From Hydrangea macrophylla (lineage: Eukaryota > Streptophyta > Magnoliopsida > Cornales > Hydrangeaceae), in contig CM066997.1 of NCBI GenBank assembly GCA_033977485.1, positions 81,686,634 through 81,750,633 on the forward strand: a DNA stretch of 64,000 nt, in the 5' to 3' direction. A program made the position numbers and the translations under genes. Each line of letters starts with the position of its first letter. Position 1 is the first letter of the stretch. Positions 31,329 through 42,510 of the stretch are shown here, in pieces. Under the pieces are notes generated by a model. That model was not told the DNA's origin and did not search any database. It saw only the letters and a list, made by a program, of their open reading frames with translations.

Positions 31329-34300
31329 AAAATTGGCCCCACATGGGAATTAAGTATTAAAATTGGCCCCACATAAGAGAGTTCAAGTGTCAAATTAACC
31401 CCACATAAGCAGTTAACCTCAAAATTAGTCCCCCCAAAGCAGTATGTTAAAAATTAGCCCCAAATAGGCGGGTTAAATGGCAGCATTATCCCCCACATAG
31501 GGGACTAACTTCAAAATTAACCTCACAAAGGGGGTTAAGTGCTAATGTTTTTTTTTGGGCCAATTTTAGAATTTTCATAAGTTTTTTTTAGGGAAATCTT
31601 AACAGTTTCACTTTAGTCCGAAACCACAGGAGGGTTCCGTGTCCACTTTTAAAGCACAAGGGGGTAAAATGAAACGGGTCTAACCTTAGAGGGTAAAATG
31701 TATTTAACCCTAAAATTTATATATCCGTGATCTACAAAACAAGATGCCTATTGACTAGAAAATTCTTTAAAACAAATTCGAAATTTTGGAGCACAAAAAC
31801 GGACATCGAAAGAATATTTTTTTTTTTTTATAAAATCTACACTTCCATTGGAAAAATTAGACGAAATCAAAAAATTAAAAAAGATAAATCAATCAATAAA
31901 TAAATAATAATAAAAAAATATCCAGAACGACCAAAGAATCGCAATGTTATGGTCATTTTTAGGAGATGATAATGTCTTTATAGTGTTGCGCAGGTAAAGA
32001 CGGAGACATTTCTTCAAATCAACCAAATAATAGCAAAATTATGGTCAATTTACAGATGTACTGCCTTTACAATACTGCCCAGGGCCAAGATATCATCAAA
32101 TAAAAAATATTTTTTCAAGGATAGCAACATGTCATTGTCACAAGGAATCGCAAAATTATGTCCAATTTTCATATGTTACTCAAGTAAAAACAATAACATA
32201 TCGTCAAAAATTAGTGACATTGTATTGCACAAAAGAGACAGTAACATATCATCTACAATTTTATTTTATTTTTTGAAAAAAGAAAATTAAAATTGGCCAA
32301 ATAATCGCAAAATTATGGCCAATTTACAGAAGTTACTGCATTTACAATAGTGTACAGGTAAAGACAATAACACATCATTAAAGACAAAAAAAATAATAAC
32401 AAATAAATAAATAAATATTCAAAGATAAGAACATGACGCTATCGCAAAGACAGTGACGTTAAGCTACAACAATCATGTCATTGCCTAAGTTTTTATTTTT
32501 TTTCCATTTTTTTTTTCATAAGTCACTATGGATCTTGTTTGATAGATCTTTTCTTCTAGATTATAGATATATAAATTTTATTCAAAATGGAGTTGTGGTT
32601 TGAAAGTTATGGCATTTTAAAGTTTGAAGAACAAAAAAAAAATGCATTGAAACACGTGCTAAGGTGGCAAAACAGCATGTTCTACGTGTGTGAAATGGGG
32701 GCAAATTTGTCAATAACCTTACTTTAAAAAAAATATATATGGACTTCATGCCAAACAATACAAAAACTTGTGTCCTTATCACTTGGGGAAAAAAACGGCT
32801 GGATTGTTCTTGGCTTACAGTCCCTATTAGGGACTTCTAATTAATTCTCCAAAAAAAAAAATCACAAAATTGCATTTTTTTAATTTAATTTTTTATACAG
32901 TGGCTATGATAAGAATAAAACAATTATTTTGACAGATTTAACCCCACAAATTAACTACTCCCTCTGTGCCATATTAAGAGTCCTTGATGCCATTTTTTGA
33001 TGTCTCATTTTAAGAGTCCTCTTTGAAAAGTCAAAATACTTTAATACACACTTTACAAATTTGCCCTTTATTACATCCAACTCTTCCCCCTCTTTTTTTT
33101 TATGTGACACTACAATTTTGAATTTCAAAAAGGGCAATATTGGAAAGTTAAAAATCTCACCAAAATCAAGGTTGTCCTCTTAATAAGTTGGAATTCCCAA
33201 AAGAGACTCTGAATATGGGACGGAGGGAGTATCAAGTAACATTTGTATAACAAAAGGGCTAAGAAGCACGGACACGGACACGTGACACGAATACGACATG
33301 ACACTGACACTAAGACACGCATTTTCTCAAAAAAGTAGGACACGAATACGTTGGCGACACGTTGAATATATATATATATATATTTTATATTTTTTTATGA
33401 AGATAAAAACAATGTACCGTTAGTTTAATTAGATTTGGCCTAAAAATACATGAATCACAACAATATCATTAAGATATCAACATAACAAAAAAGGAAAACA
33501 TGTTCCCCAATTTTGCAAGCCTCAAAATGCTAGACAAAAAGAAAACCAACGTTTATGACGAAAAATTCCAGAGAAAAAGAGCTATGAGGAAGGAAAAAAA
33601 GGGAGAATTTCAAAATAATGTACAAACCGATTCATTTTTAAATAGAAGGGATAAATCACAATAACCCAAATTGGTATTGTGTGGAACATGTTGGTGTTGT
33701 GTCCGACACGTGTCCGGACATGTTGGTCTTAGGTCTGACACAGTCCGATGTCAAGTCAAAATTAAGCCACGCTTTTTTGTGTGTCAGACACGTGTCGGTG
33801 AGAGTCCAACGAGTGTTGGTGTCGAATACGTGCCAGACACGAACACATAACCCAAATTGAAGTATCGGTGCTACATAGCGAAAGGGAGGTCAGTAAGACT
33901 TCAATATTGACTCAAGGTTGAGGGCAATGTAATTTCTAAAATGTAGGAGAGGTCCCTGTATTTATCAGCTAACTGAGGGGACATTAGTGTACTTTTCCCT
34001 AATATTATCTTTTCGTTTCTTAAAAATAGCAAAGACAATAATGTTAAACATCTTTGTATAATAGGACCTACTGTACTACGGAAAGAGTTGATAACATGTA
34101 GGCTATGTTACCAAGACTCAAGTATGGGTGTCGGGTGCGGGTGTTTATCTAGGTTTCAAACCTCCTCTAAATCTAAATCTTAGGATCCGGGGACGTGTCT
34201 AACGGTTGGATACGGGTATGCGGACACCTTCTAAACGTATAAACATACTATGTTTCTTAATATCAATAACTAGAAACCTCTTTGCCCACAATTTTGAGCT

Positions 34301-36222
34301 TCTTCTTTCCTTTTCAACATCACCAGTAGAGGATCCGAGTACCCGAAGGGTCGGACACGGGGATCGAGTACTTGGGGGTAGTAGGAGAGTCCAGGTAACA
34401 TAGCACGTGAGACATGTATTAAATTGTTAAACAAGAAAAGTAAATAACTGAGAAAAAACAAGGAATTAGGAAAATAACAATAAGGGGATAAGTCCTAGCA
34501 AAGAGGATGACAAACAAAGAACTATGGAAAGATAAATGGATATAAAAACGAAAAGAAACAAATAAGAGAATAAGAGATAGGATTACACAGATAAGAGGAA
34601 TTTAATGCAATAACTGCACACACCCAAGACAAATTAAATGGCTGCATTACACTAAACTGCTTAGAATTAATATATCTAAAGACACGACATCGGTTATTTG
34701 TTTTTTGATTTTGTTTTTTTTTTTGTTTTTGTTTTGTTTTTTTTTTTTTTTTTTTTTTTTGCGTGAGTGGCAGCAATGTTCGAAAATGGAAATAAACTAA
34801 ATGAGAACATTCAGAAAGATTAGCAGTATGATGAGATACGTTTACTGCGTACAATAAATTCAAATGACGTGACCAATGAGGAGTAACTTCATTCAAGTTG
34901 AGGGGATTTAAGGGACAAGAGGAAAGCCCCACAAAAATTTGATGGCCCGTGAATAATAGAGGATGAATTGATATCCAAATTCAAAATTGACTTACACCAT
35001 CACGCATTATATGGTACTATGACTTCTTTCTATTACTAAACGTCATCTATGTCATTCCAAAAAAACAAAATTGAAAACAATCAGCAATGTTAAGAAGTCA
35101 TATCATAAATCAAATTAGGAATGAATGAAATTATGGAAGACATATGGAGCAAAGATTAAAAGAAGTTGAATTATCCCAAACCAATGTTGTGCAATGCATA
35201 CAAAATCTACAATAATAGTATATAATAGGAATGCAAGACCGTTTTAGTATTACTACATGATCTGTACACATTGACACGGAAGCTTCTTGAAGGGCAGTAC
35301 ATTGACACATCAAAGAAATAGTGCATATGCACGAGTAATCATATGACAACAACTCTATTCCTCCCCCTCCGTCCCCAATTCTTGTTTGATAGAAGTTCTC
35401 ATTCCATAGAGTAGTTTTTACCATAAACCCTTAATATCTAGCCGAAAGATGGCTATCGATTCAAGGTGTTCGATAACATAAACTATGCTATTGTATTGCA
35501 CTTAGAAAAGAGTTTCTAATCATCTATGATATAAATAGTTGAAGAGTGTTCCAAGAAATGTCATTCAAGTTTTCAAAATTTGAAGAATCATTTCTTTTTG
35601 AAAAAAAAAATTATGCAGCAAGACACACGACCAGGAGTATTAAAGAAGTGTCGAAGTTTGACATTGAATTGTGTGCAGCTCAAGAAGGGGAATTAGCTTT
35701 ATAACCGAAAGAAAAAAAAAAGTGATTTTAACTCATTAGATTAGATTTTACAAAGGACAAAATTCATAGAAATTCAATTTGACTGGAGAGCACAAATTCA
35801 ACTCTACGCCAGCCACTTTGCGTGAAAAATGCCAAGTTCTCAACGGTACCAATCAACCACTCCCACTATGCGATATCGAAAAGACCAACGCTTTTTTTTA
35901 GGACAAAAAAGATAGCTAAAACAACATTTTATGACACCTCATAATTTTATTTTATTAATTAACTATTTATTATTATTATTATTTTGTAGGGGGGGGGGGG
36001 GGGGGTTGGGGGGTGTGTGTTGGGGTTGGTGGTGTCTAGATAGTAGACCAAAATAAGGGTCAAATTTTGAATTCATATTTATTTTCTCAATTACAGGATG
36101 CAGGGAGTGTGAACTTTTAGAATGAGGTTTTTTCCCTTCTCTCGGTGTACGTTGACATGAGAGCTTGCACGCCCACCCAAACAGGAAAATAACATAGATA
36201 GAAGGAGGCACCATTTCATCAG

Positions 36223-36254
<32 letters not shown>

Positions 36255-38605
36255 CTCACATTATGCATCTGAGAGGGACTGTGGATCCAGCACATGATTC
36301 AGAAATAGTTTTCCGAGATTAAGTTGATTGACAATTAAAAGTATAAAGAACAAACAATTTAAATAGCCATTTTTATTAGATCTGAATTGTCAGCCAAGAG
36401 AAAACTATTTATGTTTGCCTCAGCGGAAGAAGCTTGATGAAGTAATGGATTTTGGACCGCTGAAATCAAAATATTCAAGGGTAAATATCACCTACCTCCA
36501 TTGAGGTTTGACCCGATCACACATGCCACCAGGGGCGGACCCAGGATTTTTGGTCAGGGTGGGCCTAAACTATACGGGGGTTCGGGGGCAGTGCCCCCGA
36601 GGCGAATTTTTTTAGGTCTACAATTATGTGTAAAACTGTAAAATTGGTTTAACACCCCTAGTTTGGGGTAAATCATGTAATTTTAGGGGGTGTTTTTCTA
36701 AAACTTGTAATATACTACATAAATCTAGAATTTTCAAAAGTCCAAGGGGCCTGTGTCTAAATCTTATAAAATTTTGTATGTAAATTTAGAATTTTTAAAA
36801 GTCCAGGAGGGGCCTGTGTGAATTTTAAGAGGGCCTATTTGTAAAATCTATAAAACATTACATGTAATACAATAATTTTCAAAAGTTCAAGGGGAGCCTG
36901 TGCCACCCCTGACTATATGCTAGGTCCGCCACTGCCTGCCACCCCTCACGTTTGGGATATCACACTAACCTCCCTTGTCATTGAGATGACTTTTTAATTT
37001 CCAATTATATCAATTTTAACAAAAATAAGAACATATGCACGCAAGTTAAAAAACTGCAAGAGGGAACAAACCGTAAAATACTGCCCCGATTAACTCAGTT
37101 GCTTTAATACAATCTAAATATGCATGTTTTCAAATGTCTGCATGGGAATTTAATACACATTAAATGCACAAAGCCAAGGTCTCAAGCAGTAAACTTACAT
37201 AGAATGCATTATTGCAAGTCAACCCATTTGCCACAAAACCAACCCAAGAAAACAAAAAGAAAAGAACGAATACTAATTGAGAAAATAAGAATCTTATGGC
37301 ACATTAGTGTAGAAGACAGTGATGCAATAACTAATAACCCACATGACAAACTCGCAGACGGCTGGTACCACACTTTAAACAGCAACTAAGAAAATGTTCA
37401 TTACAAAGACAACAGAAATAATTTTGTTTAGACAATACACCATTAGGAGGCACTAGGCAGTAAGCTACACATACATGTTTAAACCAATTAGTAAAATTTT
37501 ACCCCATAAGTCAAACAATGCACCATTTACACTGGGATGCAGTTCAAGACAATTTATAACATTCTAATGAAAGCAGCAGAAGCTATCAAAGATTGTACTA
37601 TGATTCAATTCAGTCTTCAGTACTAACAGAACCAAAATATTGTATATATAACTTGTAACATACCTGCCAAACAGATTGCTCACCACATAAATCGACATTT
37701 CGCTTAAGAAACATGGCCTCTCTAGCGAACAAAACCCGTTTCCAAGACTGCTCACTCCCATAATTCTTCCACTTAGGCCATTCCGGTAAGCATCCAATTT
37801 CTGGATCACCAGGATTCTTTGCAACCTTCATAACCCAATCCAGCATTCCCGAATGGCATTCTCGCTTTCTCTTCCTATCCGAAACCACTTCTTTAACCAC
37901 ACCAGAATCCACATTCCTGGAATCTTCACTCTCACCGGCATTTTTCGTATCATCAACATTTTTATCGCCTCCATCGGAACCCACAACACTCTGAACCTCA
38001 TTAACATTGCAGTAACTTCCAACATTCTTGAAGTTCAACTCTATCTTCTCCAAATCCAATTCTGGGCACTCTATATCTCTCTTCTTTTGAACTTCCAACA
38101 AAAAACCTTTAAACTCTGTCTCCAACTCCATCACAAACCCACCCAGATCCGAGCCGCTATCTCCTAACCCGCCTTTCGATTCCTTATCTTTAACAATTCT
38201 TTGTAACCATCTACCCAATGTATCTAAATACTTAACGTAAATCAATTTCACAGCGGAACCGAAACCCGAGCCCATACCAGACTCTTCTGCAACTGAATCC
38301 CACATTTCATACGTAGAAACAGTCTCATACCCACCTTTTTCTCTCACTACCAAGAACAGTTTGAATAAATCCACTGACTGCCCATTCCCAAGCATTGGAG
38401 GCAAAGGCCTATAAAGATCACTCCCACAGATCTCTTTGAGAAAAACCAACAGAAACTGATCGAAGAAACGTCTAACCTTATCCTCTTTGTCACCTACAAG
38501 ACAACCTTCGGTACCCAGTTCTAGATCGAAACAGAACTCATTGGCTTGAAGGGTTTTGAAGCAATCTAAAGCAGACCCATCAACTATCTTCGACCAACCT
38601 GCCAT
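29643..38605 (-). CDS. ARID1/ARID2: ARID-ELM2-SANT domain chromatin protein
   Basis: Two exons on the minus strand, 37664-38605 and 29643-30491, join in phase 0 across a 7,172-bp GT-AG intron, giving 596 codons. The start is ATG at 38605 (MAGWSK); the frame is open further upstream but has no ATG before it. Residues about 42-137 form an ARID/BRIGHT DNA-binding domain (FFDQFLLVFLKEI, VREKGGYETVS). A basic RKRKRE (244-249) is a likely nuclear signal. Exon 2 has an ELM2-like segment (LPVGPFFQAEVPEW, about 398-411) and a SANT/Myb-like domain (about 498-550, SWTKADEKKF to LVSYYFNVFLLQRR). This is the architecture of Arabidopsis ARID1/ARID2 proteins, thought to recruit histone deacetylase-type complexes. 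The junction SVWQ|KQRMHP agrees with my memory of homologues. An unseen small exon in the intron cannot be ruled out. No defects were found. Confidence 0.9.
31257..31710. mobile_element. MULE-type MITE with C31 run, in ARID intron
   Basis: The ends GGGTTAATCACATATTACAC and the complement of the right end, GGGTTAAATACATTTTACCC, match. A perfect 9-bp duplication TAAAATTTA flanks it (31248-31256 and 31711-31719). Inside are a C31 run (31297-31327) and about six degenerate copies of a roughly 35-40 bp unit around ATTAGCCCCACATAAG. Confidence 0.75.
31920..32480 (+). repeat. Degenerate tandem repeat in ARID intron
   Basis: Units containing AATCGCAAAATTATGGTCAATTT, a TTACTGCATTTACAATAGTG-like block and CAGGTAAAGACAATAACA recur at least four times with variable spacing. 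An inverted relative lies at 25,893-26,250. Non-coding. Confidence 0.55.
32958..33229. mobile_element. Stowaway (Tc1/mariner) MITE in ARID intron
   Basis: CTCCCTCTGTGCCATATTAAG at the left and the complement of GAATATGGGACGGAGGGAG at the right are classical Stowaway termini. TA dinucleotides flank both sides (32956-32957 and 33230-33231). Length is 272 bp, non-coding. Confidence 0.85.
33262..33876. mobile_element. TIR element with GACACG subterminal repeats
   Basis: The left end GAAGCACGGACACGGACACG and the right end (complement GTAGCACCGATACTTC) are related. GGACACG/CGTGTCC motifs fill both subterminal zones, with a (TA)n and AT-rich centre. The duplication is unclear, so superfamily and exact ends are uncertain. 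Confidence 0.5.
34102..34404. mobile_element. TIR MITE, GCTATGTTACC family
   Basis: GCTATGTTACCAAGACTC (34102-34119) and GAGTCCAGGTAACATAGC (34387-34404) are complementary at 16 of 18 positions. The interior has TGTCGGGTGCGGGTG near the left and complementary-type motifs such as TCGGACACGGGGATC near the right. It resembles a MITE type common in eudicots. No clear target duplication. Confidence 0.65.
36530..36934. mobile_element. hAT-like element nested in ARID intron
   Basis: The termini CAGGGGCGGACCCAGG and CTAGGTCCGCCACTG are imperfect complements. An 8-bp duplication with one mismatch flanks it: CATGCCAC (36522-36529) and CCTGCCAC (36935-36942). Removing it restores a continuous phrase of the MULE-like repeat (ACCTACCTCC...CACATGCCACCCCTCACG...TAACCTCCCTTG), so the insertion is nested. 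Interior AAAAGTCCAAGGGGCCTGTG units repeat three times. Confidence 0.75.
37000..37663 (-). other. Donor-proximal part of the ARID intron
   Basis: No element is recognised here. The intron begins GTATGTTACAAG on the gene strand. The sequence is ordinary AT-rich intron, with a short open frame (37,120-37,389) of no recognisable product. Confidence 0.4.
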
Positions 38606-39345
38606 GGATTGGGAATTCAAACCCTAAAAACAAACCATCACTCATGTATACAGTATTACAAAACAAAGAGAAAACACATGCAATACTACTACTGAATATG
38701 GAGAGAACAAAGAAAATAGAAGTGGGTGACCTACAAATTAACATCTGGGTTTTTAGGAGGGAATAGGGTTTTTGGCGGGATGGGTATTGATTGATCTAGG
38801 GCTTGGAAGGAAATTTTCCCCCGGTCAGAAGTCCCGCGCTTTCTCTCTCTAAAAAAAACCACAGAGAGAGAGAGAGAGAAGGAGGGGAGGGCTTTTTCAA
38901 TTTTGGAACAGGTGCAGACCCTCCTCTTCAAAAATCAAAGATTTGTCATTGGTGAAAGCAGTAAAGGGCAGAGAGACGTACCAGTATTTTGGGGGTGAAT
39001 ATTGGGTGACCCTTTGGTGACCTCCTTGTCTTTGACCTCTCTCTCCTCTTGGCCCTTGTTTTCACCCCTTTTTATTTTGAGGCCCTTTGTACTTTGAAAA
39101 AGTTGGAAGCGAGATCTAATAAAAGAGGAAGAGGTTTGGATGATATTAGGGTTTTCATTATAAAAAAAAAAAAACCAATATCACTTATTTATAGCTGGCA
39201 TCACTACCTAACCATGATTTATTTTTAACTATAAGATTGAGTTGGTGTTAGGGTTAAATTGTTGAAGGTGATGAGATGAAGGGCATTTTAGGAAAATATT
39301 TTATTAGTCATGATTGTTCCCACATGGATGAGAGTTTTTTGGGGA
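38606..39345 (-). promoter_or_regulatory. 5' UTR and promoter region of the ARID gene
   Basis: Upstream of the ARID start codon the gene strand has a CT-rich leader, with (CT)n at about 38,862-38,880 and further TCTCTCTC at about 39,035. No TATA box could be fixed. A-runs near 39,165 and AT-rich sequence follow upstream. Extent inferred. Confidence 0.4.
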
Positions 39346-40242
39346 AGAGTAATGTTAGGTGCACAATAAATTGTATAAATGTGTAGCACAAATTTGAATT
39401 TCAAATCTAATTATCAGATCTGATCATTTGAAAATCAAATTTTGAATTTAAATTTAACACTCAGTTTTATTTGAAAAAATTTTGGGTACATTTTTGTAAG
39501 AGTGAGATTGCACTTTCTAACTTCAAATCATAAATATTTTAAAAATTGTCTTAGATGTAGTACCGTGTAGTATGAAAAATAATTGATTGTAAGAATGACA
39601 GCACGTCATCGTGTCTATGTAATATCATCAACCAATCAAATTCTTAGGAGAAATTATTCAGTGTAACAGTTATACCATATAAGTATACTGATGTGGTGTG
39701 AAATTTTAATCTACATCATACATCCGCCCTATATTACCAGGGGATCATGACATGTAGTTGTCATAAGACAAATTTTCACGATCCCTTAGAAATAGGGGCA
39801 TATGTTTGGTAGGATTAAAGGTCGTACCATATCTGTATGCTGACGTGGTACAACAATTACCAAACCAAACCAAATGCCTAATGGGCGATACTACATGATC
39901 CACACTGAATAATTTTTGTGGATGCATCCACACTGAGTATTTTTGTGGATGCCTACTTTTTGTAAATTTTCATGATTCCGTAGAAATAGGGGGCATATTA
40001 GAGAAATCTGATTGGTTGGTGATACAAAGTAGACACGGTGACGTGGTATCACCGTTGCAACCAACTTTTTCTCGTGTAGTATCACTGATCACTCCCACAG
40101 CATGGAGTACACTTGTAATGAATTTGTGTACTAAATTTCGGATTTAAAAATGGGAAACATAGACTATTCTTTTTTAAATCTAACGATGTAGTGTTTTAAG
40201 ATATGATTGGTCACTATTTTGGCCCGATTTGGGATCCATAAT
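39346..40242. repeat. Diverged direct repeat and MITE-like debris
   Basis: A segment containing AAATTTTCACGATCCCTTAGAAATAGGGGCA, CTGACGTGGTACAACAATT and ACACTGAATAATTTTTGTGGATGC (about 39,770-39,925) recurs diverged at about 39,930-40,080 (GATTCCGTAGAAATAGGGGG, GTGACGTGGTATCACC). GAGTAATGTTAGGTGCACAA at about 39,355 resembles one end of the GAGTAAT MITE family. No gene is seen. Confidence 0.45.
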
Positions 40243-40406
40243 GAGTAATGCTATGTTTCCCAAATTTAGTTCTTAAATACTTTGTCAATCGCACCACGTG
40301 TAGTGGCATGTGGTACCACGGATCACTGCCACACCATGTGGTACAACTATTAAGCTATTTGGGAACTAAATTTGAGAATCAAATTTGATAACTATAATAT
40401 TACTCA
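40243..40406. mobile_element. MULE-type MITE (GAGTAAT family), second copy
   Basis: GAGTAATGCTATGTTTCCCA at the left mirrors TATAATATTACTC at the right. The internal arms CCCAAATTTAGTTC and GGGAACTAAATTTG are complementary. The flanks ATCCATAAT and ATTCATAGT agree at 7 of 9 positions, a decayed 9-bp duplication. Confidence 0.65.
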
Positions 40407-40529
40407 TTCATAGTATAAGACCAGATTATGTTTATAGTTCTATTTTTTCCTGACTCTATGAAAATCACAATCAAGTTGGTTTGACAAATATTTTTTTTAA
40501 TAAAGAGTAGATCTTTTTTTTAACTTAAT

Positions 40530-40672
40530 AAGAGTAGTGTTATGTTTTTCCGAATTTGAATCTTAAATTTATTTCCTAAATACTTTGTTAATTGTATCAC
40601 ATGCAGTGACATATAATACCACCTATCATTGTTACAATATTTGGCACAACTACTAAGCCACTTAAGACCAAC
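40530..40672. mobile_element. Truncated GAGTAAT-family MITE
   Basis: AAGAGTAGTGTTATGTTTTTC, TAAATACTTTGTTAATTGTA, CACATGCAGTGACATATAATACCAC and GGCACAACTACTAAGC follow the order of the element at 40,243-40,406. The right terminus is missing where the LINE fragment begins. Confidence 0.6.
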
Positions 40673-40676
40673 ACAT

Positions 40677-41012
40677 TAGCAAAGTGAGCGTAGCTGAAAT
40701 GTGGATGTTAAGGTGGATGTGTGGTAAGACTAGGAAAGATAGAATTAGAAATGAGCACATTAGAGAGACTGTAGGAGTGTCACATATTGAGGATAAATTG
40801 AGGGAGAATAGACTTTGATGGTTCAGCCATGTGCAACGAAGACTTATAGATACGCCTGTGCAAATGAGTGATAAGATCGTAGTGTCTGGAATAGTTAGAG
40901 GGAGGGGCAGACCTAGACTAACCTGGGAGTATGTTGTGCAACAAGTTATGAATATATAATTTAAGAGAGCATATAGTTACGGATGGAGAAAAAAGATTCA
41001 TACAGACACAAG
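40677..41012 (+). pseudogene. LINE reverse-transcriptase C-terminal fragment
   Basis: The plus strand encodes VAEMWMLRWMCGKTRKDRI, RNEHIRETVGV, WFSHVQRRL and RGRGRPRLTWE. These match the well-known tail of plant L1-type (non-LTR) reverse-transcriptase ORFs (RMLRWMCG...RLRWFGHVQRR...GRPRTTW). A TGA interrupts the frame just before WFSHV, and another stop follows VMNI. A 5'-truncated LINE is the simplest origin. No poly-A tail or duplication is evident. Confidence 0.8.
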
Positions 41013-42384
41013 CCTTGGTTTGGTTCGGTTTGGTTTGGTTTGGGTCATTTGTGCATCCCATGTGCACCAGAACGGATTGTATAATAACACTGGTCACGCT
41101 TTGTAGGGCTGTAATTCGAATGGTTTTATGCTTGATTTTAGGTATGTCTAAGTTTAATCCGACTTTTAGTGTAATTTGCCCAAACTCGAGTCCAGTTTTA
41201 CTATTGAAACCCAAGCCCAAGCCCAAACTCGAGCCCGAATTACAATAAAGAAATAACTTCTCTAAAGAATCAAACCTAGTTTTTTGTTTCAAATTTGACA
41301 AAAAAATTCTTCACCTATCAATTTAGTATTCCGATAGAATTTAATGGGATATATTTGCCACTAAACGATAGTATGATCCTACTACTAAAAAGAATACATA
41401 GATAAAATACAATACAACTGAAATATATAAATATATAATTGCATATATAAGTATACGTTTGGACTCAGGCTCGGGTTATTAGCCTCTCTACACAAGCCAA
41501 AATCATATTCAATTCGACCTTGAACTTTCTAACCCAAGTCCGCCCAAGATACATAAAAAGTTGCATAAGCCCGAGTAAATTTTGGGTTGGATTCAGACCG
41601 GGCTTGGGTTATCCTGCCCAAGTTTCAGCCATAATGTCCAGGAATGTATACAAGCCGAGAGGCTCAGCAAATCCACCCAAACATGTTCGATAAGGGCTCG
41701 ACTCAATTAGACTCATTTAATTAACAAATTAAGTTCAAGCATACACAAGTTCAGCTCAATAGAGCTCATGAAAAGTTTTGAATATGACTCGTAAGTAGGC
41801 TTGTAAAAAAGCTTAGTGGATAGACTTGTCAAGGTCTTGTATACATACATCTTTTATAAAACTATGTAATTTTAGAGGGTACATGTTCTCGACTCGCTAT
41901 ACGACTCTACAATAAGCTTGATTCATATAGTTTATATATGAGTCAACCTTGAATATCAGGCTTGTTTAATAAACAAGCCAACATCGATCAAACATATATG
42001 AGCTTGACTTAAATACACCGCTGGTTAAGCCATTACGCTTTCTTGATTCTTTGTAACTCACTATCGTGAAGCATGTTTTGGGCGCAAAAATAGAATAAGG
42101 CGGGAATAAAAATAATCATGTCATTCCTATGTTTGCTTAATTCTCAAGAATGAACTGCCAATTACATTCCACTTTTGATTTGAACAATCAAATTAATGGG
42201 ATGGAATTAAATTAAAGTTAAACATTTGAATATTTGTTTAAGTACTAATATTCAATATTTAATATTTATAAAATATTTAATTTTATTGTACAAAAAAATA
42301 TTATCTATATTCTATGCAATATCATAGAATATTTTTTACTAATACTTAATATTCTCGCGGATTTTCTTATCCTATATATTTAGG
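41013..42384. other. hAT-like debris and microsatellite
   Basis: A (GGTTT)n run lies at 41,014-41,042. Two zones contain CCCAAGCCC/GAGCCCGA (about 41,205-41,240 and 41,470-41,630) and AAGCTCGACTC/GAGCTTGAC (about 41,690-42,020) motifs like hAT subterminal repeats. TAGGGCTGTAATTCGAA at about 41,105 is a possible left end. No TIR pair with an 8-bp duplication could be set. 42,100-42,384 is AT-rich with TAATATTT repeats. Confidence 0.3.
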
Positions 42385-42510
42385 GAATTGCTAAATATAC
42401 TACGGAGTATATATTTCTGCTGAAATCCACCACCTGTAGTGTAAAAAGATGGAAATTTTGTCAGTAAAGGTGGTGTATCTAGCACAAAAAGGTAATGTAT
42501 TTAGCAATTC
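42385..42510. mobile_element. Small foldback MITE
   Basis: GAATTGCTAAATATAC and GTATTTAGCAATTC (complement GAATTGCTAAATAC) form inverted ends of a 126-bp element. Superfamily unknown because no clear duplication flanks it. Confidence 0.5.

Larger units (their letters stand above)
30842..34010. mobile_element. Possible large MULE-like relic in ARID intron
   Basis: The first 80 bases (AGGATAAATTTCGCTGACC, CCTGAGGTATCCGATAAATG, GGAACCTCCCTC) are a diverged complement of about 33,920-34,005 (GAGGTCCCTGTATTTATC, CTGAGGGGACATTAG). That suggests long inverted ends with later insertions between them. No target duplication was found, and two independent fragments are equally possible. A G26 run lies at 31093-31118. 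Confidence 0.35.

Noticed and set aside
41100..41650. hAT element with TAGGGCTG and CAGCCATA ends
   Set aside because: The TIR match is weak and the flanks do not form an 8-bp duplication, so it is only listed as debris.
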